Shown one piece after another: positions 61,301-64,000 of a DNA stretch of 64,000 nt (position 1 is its first letter; every line of letters begins with the position of its first letter). Both the position numbers and the translations under genes were made by a program. Source of the DNA: Liolophura sinensis (Eukaryota; Mollusca; Polyplacophora; Chitonida; Chitonidae); the NCBI RefSeq assembly GCF_032854445.1, contig NC_088295.1, positions 78,148,028 through 78,212,027 on the forward strand, given 5' to 3'. Under the pieces are notes generated by a model that ran no database searches, was not told where the DNA came from, and was given only the letters and a program-made list of their open reading frames with translations.

Positions 61301-63978
61301 TAAAGAACCTATAATTTCACAAAGAAATTACAAATAATGTCATTTAACATTTATTACTTCTGGTACTGAAACTATATCGTCCTATATACCAAATAAGCCT
61401 TTTTTACATCTTTCTATTCAGCTCAACAGAACTCTCAAAATCAGGTAAAATGTGCAACTTACATGTGATTATGGGTGAAATTTTAGGTACAGGTGAATGA
61501 TTTCATGAAATGCTCGGTGAATAACTGTCTCTCTCAGCACAAGCTCACCTGATCTCCAGATAGTCGTAGTTACAGTTGGGGTGTCTCTCCATGTTGAACA
61601 TCGTCACATTAAGGAGGATCTGTTTGCCGGCGTCCACCACGATTGTCCACACGCACTCCCGGTTATGAGGGTAGTTGCTGGGGTAACCAGGGCTGGTGAT
61701 AACTCCCACGTTGTCTCTCAGCTCAGCTCCACACACTGTCAATCAGGCACAGTCACATTAAAAACAATGTAACGAATCACACAGCTTTTACTTAAAGCAC
61801 AACTACAAAAATGAAAAAGGGTGGGGATCTTTGTGTTTACTGCCACTAATTAATCATGGAATCAACTCACTAATTTATTCAAGAATTATTTCACTGAGAT
61901 GTCAACTAGTAAACTTCTGTAAACGTTTTGAACAAAAATATCTGAATTGACAGACTTGTATTCATACTGAAATGGGGGAACTGTCAACTCCAATATCTTA
62001 AATCCCAAAATTTCATTGATTGATTGTTCAACTCCAGCAAAGAGGAATTTATCCCAGATGAATTGAACACATAAGCTTTAATATCAGTGGGCACAGTGGG
62101 GGTGGGGTCTCCTTTGGACTCACCAGAGGTGGCATTCAAGGCTACATAAGAAGCTGAGAATCCTTCAAAGGCCAGACTGGAGTCTGAAATCATTTGTACT
62201 GCCAATGTGTTACCAGAAGAGGTGATCACAGGTGGGATGGAAGAGCCACAGAACCTAGGGCACAAAGTATGAAATAAAGCTTAACTTAGTCAACTGCACA
62301 AGTCACCAACAAGAGAAACAATTTATGAAATATTTTTTTAATTCTGTGAACTTGTTATGCTCTGAATAATAACAGCTGCCCATCAGCTCAGCTCACCAGG
62401 ACTGGGAGGAAGGAGTCAGTTAATGTATTAAATATATGAGCTTAAATACACCTTAAAGTTTATCATAACAGTTCATCGTTCATCTAATCGCAGTACATGT
62501 ATATTTATTTATCTATTGTATTTATTTGATTGGTATTAAAGACTGTTCTCCAGAATTTTCACCTTGTATGCCAGAGGCCAGGTGTATGGGTGGAGGAAAC
62601 CAGAGTGCCTGGGGTAAGCCAGAATGCCTGGGTTAGTCACAGTGTCTGAGGTGATCCAGAGTGCCTTGGGTAAACCAGAGCACCTGGCGTAAACCAGAAT
62701 ACCAGAGGTAAACCAGACTGTCTGGAGTAAACCAGAGTGCCTGGATTAAACCAGACTGTCTGGAGTAAACCAGAGTGCCTGGATTCAACCAGACTGTCTG
62801 AAGTAAACCAGAGCACCTGGAGTAAACCCGCTGTCTGGAGTAAACCCGACTGTCTGGAATAAACCAGAGTGCCTGGATTCAACCAGACTGTCTGGAATAA
62901 ACCAGAGCGCCCGGATTAAACCAGACTGTCTGGAGTAAACCAGAGCGCCTGGAGTAAACCCGACTGTCTGGAGTAAGCCCGACTGTCTGGAGTAAACCAC
63001 AGTGCCTGGATTAAACCAGACTGTCTGGAGTAAACCAAAGTGCCTGGATTAAACCAGACTGTCTGGAGTAAACCACAGTGCCTGGAGTAAACCAGACTGT
63101 CTGGAGTAAACCACAGTGCCTGGATTAAACCAGACTGTCTGGAGTAAACCACAGTGCCTGGATTAAACCAGACTGTCTGGAGTAAACCACAGTGCCTGGA
63201 TTCAACCAGACTGTCTGGAGTAAACCAGAGTGCCTGGATTCAACCAGACTGTCTGGAGTAAACCAGAGTGCCTGGATTAAACCAGACTGTCTGGAGTAAA
63301 CCAAAGTGCCTGGATTAAACCAGACTGTCTGGAGTAAACCACAGTGCCTGGATTCAACCAGACTGTCTGGAATAAACCAGAGTGCCTGGATTAAACCAGA
63401 CTGTCTGGAGTAAACCAGAGTGCCTGGATTAAAACAGACTGCCCGGAGTAAACCAGACCATCTGGAGTAAACCAGACTGTCTGGAGTAAACCAGACTGTC
63501 TGGAGTAAACCAGACTGCCCGGAGTAAACCAGACTGTCTGGAGTAAACCAGAGTGCCTGGATTAAAACAGACTGCCCGGAGTAAACCAGACCGTCTGGAG
63601 TAAACCAGACCGTCTGGAGTAAACCAGACTGTCTGGAGTAAACCAGACTGTCTAGAGTAAAACTACTACAGAATGATTCTTACTCAAATTACTCGTTCAG
63701 TTTAATGTGAGACAAAATATGTGAGTTAAATATGCCAGCCATAACTCACGTTCCAAATGAATTTCCAAGGTCTGTTGCTGTAGAGTTGTCAAAGACCTCA
63801 ACATAGTCAAATCGGCAGCGTGAATGTCGTTCCATGCTGAAAGTGTTGAATGTAAGTCTGATAATGAGACCTGCAGGTACGCTGATGAACCAGGTGCAAT
63901 TGGCACCATGAGGGTAGTTGTTAGGGTGGCCAGGGCTCTCAAACATCCCAGTCAAGTCTGTGAATGTCCCTCCACAAC
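14982..63978 (-). CDS. CUBN: Cubilin-like multi-CUB endocytic receptor, 3' part (45 exons, 23 CUB domains)
   Basis: Cubilin is a large extracellular, peripheral membrane receptor held at the cell surface by amnionless; it takes up vitamin B12-intrinsic factor, albumin and other ligands in absorptive epithelia and nephrocytes. Here 45 exons on the minus strand splice in phase into 23 back-to-back CUB domains and nothing else, ending in a stop 34 codons into the last exon with no transmembrane segment, as in cubilin. About 8.1 kb of CDS fits 23 of cubilin's 27 CUBs; the N-terminal coiled segment, EGF repeats and first CUBs must lie beyond 64000. Exons between CUBs join in phase 1 without exception. 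Each CUB is listed separately with its exons. One internal junction (CUB13) lacks a compatible acceptor. Alternatives are another giant CUB-only protein, but tandem length and C-terminus favour cubilin. The predicted exons were inferred from splice sites, phase and domain continuity; there is no transcript evidence. Confidence 0.88.
15174..15440 (-). mobile_element. SINE family A, reverse orientation
   Basis: A complete reverse copy in the last cubilin intron: AT-rich tail first (TTTATTTATTTGACTGATTG), then the body, and the tRNA-like head ending in TACTAAGCCCCTCGGCC. Confidence 0.88.
16360..16490. other. Intron start region with a weak copy of the acceptor
   Basis: ACAGCC(T/A)(G/A)GACCTAAA occurs at the exon 16121-16359 boundary and again near 16456, suggesting a small duplication around the acceptor. 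The match is short, so I rate it weakly. Confidence 0.3.
16490..18345. repeat. 67-bp minisatellite (about 27-28 copies)
   Basis: Regular 67-bp units, each with TACATGTACACATTACCACA, GATATTCTGTGATTCAGTGA and TGATCATGTAAGGCAGT. Copies are more than 90% alike. Variation is concentrated just after AAGGCA (TTTGACA, TGCGACA, TGCTACA) and in a few C/T changes. It lies in the intron between CUB22 and CUB23, near the acceptor side, and shows no match to an exon end. Confidence 0.95.
18346..19303. other. Intron sequence, nothing recognised
   Basis: The donor-side part of the intron between CUB22 and CUB23. No repeat, ORF of interest or RNA gene was recognised. Confidence 0.5.
19304..20071 (-). CDS. 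CUB domain 22 of window (exons 19890-20071 and 19304-19469)
   Basis: First half: ACNQTYSGNNGRILSPGWP, DCAIGIVS, IEPNRQCRFDYLQ. Second half: VFNGSDYNAPEIGKFCGN and RFKTDFSIRHAGF. The CGG block is CNQ and the CxW Trp is Ile. The calcium site is intact. Internal intron phase 0. Confidence 0.9.
20400..20569 (-). repeat. Partial duplication of an exon end with its splice donor
   Basis: The segment GCTATTTGATAGGTCAGTTG and about 30 further bases of exon 20523-20664 recur at about 20400-20450, some 120 bp further on in gene sense. The copy keeps a usable-looking donor (CCA|GTAGGT) but lacks the first part of the exon and its acceptor. Confidence 0.85.
20523..21236 (-). CDS. CUB domain 21 of window (exons 21028-21236 and 20523-20664), divergent
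   Basis: First half: LCGGNLAATSESQTISSPNY, RCRWVIDA, LRNTDCADNFIEFRDSPM. Second half: GRQGTSVKYCGSTIPP, then NFGLQTLFPRSSFQLTY. All four cysteines remain, but the calcium-site Glu and the late Asp are gone, so it is probably not a calcium-binding CUB. Internal intron phase 0. A second copy of the end of the second exon and its donor lies at about 20400-20450. Confidence 0.88.
21856..23073 (-). CDS. CUB domain 20 of window (exons 22874-23073 and 21856-22018)
   Basis: First half: GCGGLLNSTSGSFSSPDID, ECIWQLVV, VEYANDCIYDFLE. Second half: IRDGMTSQDQVAAKLCGN and RFYTDRSIAGAGF. Internal intron phase 0, with a truncated SINE family A at 22481-22612. Confidence 0.92.
22481..22612 (-). mobile_element. 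SINE family A, truncated
   Basis: Tail TTTATTTATTTATTTATTTG and TTTTACGCCGTACTCAAGAA, then a body with GGGTTGCTGTCAGACCTTCC. The head is absent. Confidence 0.85.
23090..23290 (-). mobile_element. SINE family A, diverged
   Basis: Recognised by ATTTATTTATTGAATGGCAT, GGCTGCCAGCATTATGCTGG and GGTTGCTGGCAAGCCTTCCC. It lies directly upstream (gene sense) of the CUB20 first exon, whose start is only about 20 bp away. Confidence 0.8.
23723..25151 (-). CDS. CUB domain 19 of window (exons 25025-25151 and 23723-23940)
   Basis: First half: DCGGEFTGTSGYISSPTHP, NCTYNITVSDNRVVSL, intron in phase 2 (AA|G gives Lys). Second half: FNTFDLEAHSRCNFDYVEI, GRYCGSTAP, TFITDRSITREGF. The acceptor at 23940 is preceded by a long pyrimidine-rich stretch that happens to be open in frame, so the ORF seen there extends further than the exon. 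Confidence 0.9.
25645..26189 (-). CDS. CUB domain 18 of window (exons 26034-26189 and 25645-25833)
   Basis: First half: GCGATFTADTGVVVSPGYP, DCNYTILV, FDIEG; intron in phase 1. Second half: GTNCPYDALQVYRGND, GRYCGTTAP, RFTTDSSQANGGF. The Trp of the usual CxW motif is Tyr. Calcium site intact. Confidence 0.9.
26820..27900 (-). CDS. CUB domain 17 of window (exons 27716-27900 and 26820-26982)
   Basis: First half: GCGGLFHGNEGVISSPNFP, ECVWLITV, LEGHSSCRYDYVQ. Second half: VYDVLRNGTQIPVGPKYCG and KMRSDFSNAGTGF. Internal intron phase 0, containing a SINE family A fragment. Confidence 0.92.
27114..27285 (-). mobile_element. SINE family A, truncated
   Basis: TTTATTTATTTATTTGTTTG tail, then AATATTTCACTTACATGATG, GCCAGCATTATGCTAGGAGG and GGTTGCTGGCAGACCTTCCC. 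It ends before the tRNA-like head. Confidence 0.85.
27922..28005 (-). mobile_element. SINE family A tail fragment
   Basis: TTATTTATCTGAATGGGGTT, CACACTCAAGAATTTTTCAT and ATATGACAGTAGTG match the 3' end of family A. Confidence 0.6.
28990..30498 (-). CDS. CUB domain 16 of window (exons 30377-30498 and 28990-29221)
   Basis: First half: ACGGILTDETGVITSPNFP, ACVWKIVAPEGNQIV; the intron is phase 0 and falls early, before the Glu block. Second half: VTFTALDIEQHPNCAYDYLE, NKYCGTTLP, RFRTDATSAGQGF. Calcium site and cysteines intact. Confidence 0.92.
29406..29427. repeat. Poly(C)-rich run
   Basis: An almost pure C run of about 20 bases inside an intron; likely a difficult spot for sequencing and assembly. 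Confidence 0.9.
30880..31158. repeat. 33-bp minisatellite (about 8 copies)
   Basis: Units contain CAGAGTGGCTAAGCACACAC and TATGTTAACACAC. At 33 bp (11 codons) it makes a 103-codon + strand ORF with repeated TPEWLSTHYVN, antisense to the gene. It starts about 90 bp downstream of the donor of exon 31250-31402. Confidence 0.95.
31250..32408 (-). CDS. CUB domain 15 of window (exons 32205-32408 and 31250-31402)
   Basis: First half: ACGSVITASTSGNIMSPGF, QCIWLLQN, LESHTNCIYDYLEIREG, ending in phase 1. Second half: TDENGALLNRSCGNTTVP and LFKSDASIVGRGF. Calcium site and cysteines intact. The intron between the halves carries SINE family B (31570-31946). Confidence 0.92.
31570..31946 (-). mobile_element. 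SINE family B, reverse orientation
   Basis: A TATG-repeat tail at 31571-31599, GGGTTTAACATCGTACTTAA, GACACCGGGCCAACCAGTC, and a head with GGTTTGATCCCGGCTCTCCT, the complement of the B-box region of the 12770 copy. It lies in the intron inside CUB15. Confidence 0.75.
32440..32700. repeat. Irregular tandem repeat
   Basis: Repeated GGACAAACATCATCAGACAC and AACATCAGATAGGA segments, roughly 30-45 bp apart, directly upstream (gene sense) of exon 32205-32408 and next to the 30/90-bp array. Confidence 0.85.
32701..33716. repeat. 30-bp repeat arranged in 90-bp higher-order units (about 11)
   Basis: Three related 30-bp subunits, each with TCACAGGT, form a 90-bp unit. Both strands stay open: + strand 269 codons (KSQQSQVRW type) and - strand 397 codons with 10-residue repeats LTCDHLDLPH, LTCDCWDLNH, LTCECRELHF. 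The minus ORF is in frame with exon 33816-33987 but is separated from it by about 100 bp including the donor. I treat the array as intronic. Confidence 0.95.
33816..34362 (-). CDS. CUB domain 14 of window (exons 34181-34362 and 33816-33987)
   Basis: First half: VCGGDLTTPSGTFTSPNYP, TCEWRIRV, LEGSSTCRWDHVD. Second half: IFNGVLTDSPRINRLCGE and RFSTDGSVSNGGF. Internal intron phase 0. The reading frame of the second exon continues open through its donor into the 30/90-bp array at 32701-33716, making a 397-codon ORF; I take that as read-through, not as the normal product. Confidence 0.92.
34735..34838. repeat. Short 20-bp repeat (about 5 copies)
   Basis: Copies of GAAATAATGACATGCACAAT, ending about 15 bp after the donor of exon 34853. 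Confidence 0.85.
34853..35824 (-). CDS. CUB domain 13 of window (exon 35615-35824 and about 34853-34999), unresolved junction
   Basis: First half: TCGGRITGDSGVVMSPNYP, ECVWMITG, LQSSSNCSRADYLEIRDGN, ending in phase 1 at ACAA|GTGAGC. Second half: GPSLFNNCGTRNPDP, HFHTDNSITRTGF. The only AG near the second half (start 35018) gives phase 0, which does not fit the donor and would add LLHC with an extra cysteine. The domain-consistent start, GC TCT GGC at 34999, is preceded by TT rather than AG. The calcium-site Glu is Gln. A micro-exon, a non-canonical site, an allele defect or a sequence error could each explain this. Confidence 0.72.
36107..36195 (+). mobile_element. Possible SINE fragment (third family)
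   Basis: GGCTGAGATACTGGCAGTGT, GGCATTAAGCCATAATCAAT and a short ATCA-repeat tail. Related tails (GCATTAAGCCATAATCATTC with ATTC repeats) occur at 41305-41346 and about 61000-61025. I cannot name the family. Confidence 0.5.
36732..37474 (-). CDS. CUB domain 12 of window (last part of exon 37297-37652, and exon 36732-36910)
   Basis: First half: TCGGSLSLSAAVTSGVFSSP, DCIWVITA, NIESHS, split in phase 2 (AG|T gives Ser). Second half: CRWDYIEIRDGG, LGSFCGTSAP, RFRTDNSVPRAGF. Four cysteines and calcium site intact. A short AAT microsatellite (about 37018-37040) lies in the intron. Confidence 0.92.
37475..38038 (-). CDS. CUB domain 11 of window (exon 37851-38038 and first part of 37297-37652)
   Basis: First half: VCGGRVINTPSGEIHSPNYP, NCTWVISV, IQSSGSCNNDYVQ. 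Second half: LLNGNNAASPPLMNNNNGRL then CGTSAP and SFVSDGSSSRSGF. The calcium-site Glu is Gln here. The second half shares an exon with CUB12, with no intron between the domains, unlike every other CUB boundary in the window. Internal intron phase 0. Confidence 0.9.
38421..39629 (-). CDS. CUB domain 10 of window (exons 39426-39623 and 38421-38582)
   Basis: First half: GCGGELVATHDTSNFTSPGY, NCLWQITA, LESHTSCRYDVITVFDG; the donor GATG|GTAAGT is phase 1. Second half: LYSSGSYLGNRVGRFCG and RFTTDRSISRTGF. Two in-phase acceptors six bases apart (exon start 39623 or 39629) would add or omit two residues (Val/Pro type). The donor is repeated in frame eight more times in the intron (see the array at 39086-39425), so longer isoforms are possible. 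Confidence 0.9.
39086..39425 (-). repeat. 42-bp array of exon end plus splice donor (CUB10)
   Basis: Eight further copies of GATG|GTAAGT-type donors follow the real donor of exon 39426-39623, at a 42-bp spacing (one unit shortened to about 30 bp). Each unit repeats the exon end coding for CRYDVITVFDG. The frame stays open through all units, adding KFFCRYNVISVSDG-like 14-residue blocks, and each unit keeps the donor in the same phase. Confidence 0.93.
39630..40809. other. Intron between CUB9 and CUB10, no features recognised
   Basis: About 1.2 kb of AT-rich unique-looking sequence with no repeat, coding exon or RNA gene that I can support. Confidence 0.5.
40810..43910 (-). CDS. CUB domain 9 of window (exons 43729-43910 and 40810-41017), first disulfide lost
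   Basis: First half: VYGGDITGTSGQIASPLYP, then NTDYTWTITV and MEGSINCVYDYVR. Both cysteines of the first CUB disulfide are replaced by tyrosine (CGG to YGG and DCTW to DYTW), while the second pair (INC and TYC) stays. Second half: FLDGGDATSPTLGTYCST, EFHSDFSSTGSGF, followed by a Ser/Thr-rich linker VPISSTTVGPSTTA before CUB10. Internal intron phase 0. Its first 2.15 kb is a minisatellite made of copies of this exon's end and donor. Confidence 0.88.
41083..41265 (-). mobile_element. SINE family B, partial
   Basis: AAGTGCTGCTGCCACTGAAG, GACACCGGGCAAACCAGTCA and GCCAAGCAAGGAGCAACAAG match the reverse copy at 31570-31946. It inserted about 65 bp upstream (gene sense) of the acceptor of exon 40810-41017. 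Confidence 0.75.
41575..43728 (-). repeat. About 35-bp minisatellite of exon end plus splice donor (CUB9)
   Basis: Around 60 units. In gene sense each has TACGATTACATCAGA|GTAAGT or a close variant, the end of exon 43729-43910 with its donor, followed by ACATTAATTGTG. Compound units of about 59 bp with an extra half repeat occur from about 42200 on. The units are not a multiple of three and stops occur soon after the real donor, so they are not coding. Confidence 0.93.
43930..44040 (-). mobile_element. SINE family A, degraded fragment
   Basis: TTATTTATTTCTTTCTTGAA, GGTATTTTATGGCACACTCT and GGGTGGGGCACAAAAGGCAC follow the order of the family A 3' end. Confidence 0.55.
44041..44683. other. Intron between CUB8 and CUB9, nothing recognised
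   Basis: AT-rich, only short ORFs without domains. Confidence 0.5.
44684..45490 (-). CDS. CUB domain 8 of window (exons 45358-45490 and 44684-44883)
   Basis: First half: GCGGDFTAEHGAFNSPNYP, ECVWTITTSPGNRVFISF, split in phase 2 (AG|T gives Ser). Second half: VFDLENHVQCNYDYLEVRET, IGRYCGSEIP, KFRSDASATGIGF. Calcium site and cysteines intact. Confidence 0.92.
45785..49210. repeat. 63-bp minisatellite (about 54 copies) with higher-order structure
   Basis: Units contain ACATGTACAATGACATACAC, CCATACACATGAACAGCCAT and GAACACTGTACACATGTAAA. With 63 bp (21 codons) all three minus frames stay open over long stretches, one for 1,048 codons with repeated VHGCSCVWVYVIVHVVLHVYS. A run of variant units near 46530 recurs at 47602, exactly 1,071 bp (17 units) away, so a multi-unit block was duplicated. 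It sits in the intron between CUB7 and CUB8, beginning about 120 bp after the CUB7 donor. Confidence 0.96.
49330..50759 (-). CDS. CUB domain 7 of window (exons 50646-50759 and 49330-49572)
   Basis: The first exon is short: GCGGTYNADIDGAIMSPNYP, NCTWLLQAQTSG, ending in phase 1. The second starts ERVTLTFTHMDIESREGTC, then NNDYVQVLDG, NTFCGTTIP and IFNADLSGQRSGF. Four cysteines are present; one residue is inserted between the calcium-site Glu and Asp. The intron is filled almost entirely with copies of the end of the first exon plus its donor. Confidence 0.9.
49810..50645 (-). repeat. Array of exon end plus splice donor (CUB7), 39-bp and about 62-bp units
   Basis: Next to exon 50646-50759, about ten 39-bp units each carry CCAGGCACAGACCAGTG|GTGAGT, a copy of the exon end and donor. 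Further into the intron, longer units also keep the preceding coding part (AACTGTACCTGGTTACTCCA, encoding NCTWLL). The 186-codon minus ORF over it runs in a different frame from the exon and is a shadow. Confidence 0.93.
50760..51943. other. Intron between CUB6 and CUB7, nothing recognised
   Basis: AT-rich sequence with a T-run near 51345. No repeats or exons were recognised. Confidence 0.5.
51944..53275 (-). CDS. CUB domain 6 of window (exons 53094-53275 and 51944-52106)
   Basis: First half: GCGGNFTAQNGLITSKNYP, DCEWLITL, VEGSSGCRYDYVA. Second half: VYDGATQNDTELIRHCGN and RMRSDNSIAGKGF. Internal intron phase 0; it carries the 21-bp array at 52228-53027, which starts about 65 bp after the donor. 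Confidence 0.92.
52228..53027. repeat. 21-bp minisatellite (about 37 copies)
   Basis: Units of the type GAGCCTGAAGGAGACCTGAC(T), giving a 176-codon minus ORF of SGSVRSP-like heptads. It lies in the intron inside CUB6. No similarity to the neighbouring exon end was seen. Confidence 0.95.
53538..55117 (-). CDS. CUB domain 5 of window (exons 54936-55117 and 53538-53706)
   Basis: First half: GCGGYFTSPTGTFTSPNYP, VCEWKITV, VEAHTDCRYDSLV. Second half: VYGGMDDSAPVLTTLCNT and RFTSDISVNGQGF. The third-block CG is CN, but the cysteine remains. Internal intron phase 0, about 1.2 kb and without recognisable repeats. Confidence 0.9.
55118..56570. other. Intron between CUB4 and CUB5, nothing recognised
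   Basis: AT-rich, several short ORFs without domains, no repeats seen. Confidence 0.5.
56571..57374 (-). CDS. CUB domain 4 of window (exons 57193-57374 and 56571-56730)
   Basis: First half: VCDTTLTDHTGVIESPNFP, NCTWVVRA, IESHSSCRYDYLQ. Second half: IRDGPDETSDPIMRQCGT and RFVSDASVAGNGF. The usual CGG at the start is CDT, but the cysteine itself is kept. Internal intron phase 0. Calcium site intact. Confidence 0.9.
57545..58008. repeat. 35-bp minisatellite (about 13 copies)
   Basis: Units contain AGAGATGGCATGGGAGTTTA and CCAGTAAATCCCAAC. It lies in the intron between CUB3 and CUB4, directly next to the 70-bp array. No match to a neighbouring exon end was seen. Confidence 0.95.
58020..59125 (-). 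repeat. 70-bp array derived from an exon end and donor (CUB3)
   Basis: About 15 units. In gene sense each has ATTCCACGCAGCATATCACA, then GCAGTAAATCACATG, closely resembling the exon end ATTCCATGCTGCATATTACA and donor GCA|GTAAGTCACATG at 59151. In about half the units the donor GT is destroyed (GCAACAAATC), and in the rest it is weakened to GTAAAT. Overlapping 69-codon ORFs over it are by-products of the repeat. Confidence 0.9.
59151..60300 (-). CDS. CUB domain 3 of window (exons 60119-60300 and 59151-59304)
   Basis: First half: GCGADLTTPTGSFVSPNYP, ECFWTITT, LETHSNCNYDYVQ. Second half: VKDKDTNGRELAKVCGQTLP and KFRSDVSVGGRGFHAAYYS. The internal intron is phase 0. Calcium-site residues are kept. 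The last 25 or so exon bases and the donor of the second exon are the source of the 70-bp array at 58020-59125. Confidence 0.9.
59389..59643. repeat. Two-copy tandem duplication of about 128 bp
   Basis: The segment from ACATACACATACATGTACAA to GAGAGGGTGGTAAG is repeated almost exactly, in the intron inside CUB3. Confidence 0.92.
60714..61735 (-). CDS. CUB domain 2 of window (exons 61549-61735 and 60714-60874)
   Basis: First half reads VCGAELRDNVGVITSPGYPS, then ECVWTIVV and MERHPNCNYDYLEI; second half NGGFSTSPLVGKYCG and KFRSDNSLSAAGF. The internal intron is phase 2 (AG|G restores Arg). Four cysteines and the Glu/Asp/Asp calcium site are intact. Confidence 0.92.
62124..63978 (-). CDS. CUB domain 1 of window (exons 63750-63978 and 62124-62254)
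   Basis: First-half exon starts GCGGTFTD and contains NCTWFISV and RHSRCRFDYVEVFDN; the split comes unusually late, in phase 2, just before FCGSS. All four cysteines are present. The calcium-site residues (Glu of FSMER, Asp of FDY, Asp of ISDSS) are kept. If the gene has 27 CUBs this is CUB5, the start of the region (CUB5-8) that binds intrinsic factor-B12 in mammals; that equivalence is inference. The intron holds a 19-bp minisatellite and a SINE tail. Confidence 0.9.
62500..62600 (-). mobile_element. SINE family A tail fragment running into an array
   Basis: TTTATTTATCTATTGTATTT, a diverged 3' end and then GTGGAGGAAACCAGAGTGCC, which corresponds to the GGAGGAAAC...GAGCCC segment of other copies. 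From that point the sequence becomes the 19-bp array. Confidence 0.6.
62595..63658. repeat. 19-bp (38-bp dimer) minisatellite, about 55 subunits
   Basis: Alternating subunits AACCAGACTGTCTGGAGTA and AACCAGAGTGCCTGGATTA. It lies in the intron inside CUB1, starting about 90 bp after the donor of exon 63750-63978. Its first units overlap a SINE fragment, so the array probably arose from an internal SINE segment. Confidence 0.93.
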
Positions 63979-64000
63979 CTGCACATACAATATTCATGGG

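Overview
This is a stretch of an invertebrate animal nuclear genome, most likely a mollusc or another lophotrochozoan. The evidence is long introns with GT-AG boundaries, dispersed tRNA-derived SINEs ending in AAATAAAT tails (a type I recall from bivalve, gastropod and brachiopod sequence), many minisatellites, and animal-specific protein families. No prokaryotic or viral gene is apparent.

Layout. 1-8219 has no convincing coding exon. It holds SINE copies, short tandem arrays and possibly a 5' non-coding exon of the next gene. 8220-9276 (+) is the single coding exon of a PAQR-family membrane progestin receptor (mPR-gamma/PAQR5-like), followed by a long AT-rich 3' flank with a good poly(A) signal at 12546. 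14982-63978 (-) is the 3' part of a very large CUB-repeat gene, almost certainly cubilin. I could follow 45 exons encoding 23 consecutive CUB domains to a stop codon at 14982-14984, about 8.1 kb of coding sequence or roughly 2,700 residues. The gene continues upstream beyond 64000. If it has the 27 CUB domains of vertebrate cubilin, this window holds CUB5-CUB27 and lacks the N-terminus, the EGF repeats and CUB1-4. The two genes are convergent (tail to tail).

Gene architecture. Almost every CUB is split over two exons. Introns between CUBs are always phase 1; the intron inside a CUB is phase 0, 1 or 2. The phases were checked for all junctions and agree everywhere except inside CUB13. CUB11 and CUB12 have lost the intron between them.

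The most unusual feature is the relation between minisatellites and splice donors in the cubilin-like gene. Ten of twelve substantial arrays start within about 125 bp downstream of a 5' splice site. In four cases (CUB10, CUB9, CUB7, CUB3) the repeat unit is itself a copy of the end of the exon plus its donor, so the intron begins with many decoy copies of its own 5' splice site. At CUB21 there is a single extra copy, which looks like an early stage. At CUB10 the 42-bp units are in frame and open, so use of alternative donors would add multiples of 14 residues to the CUB domain.
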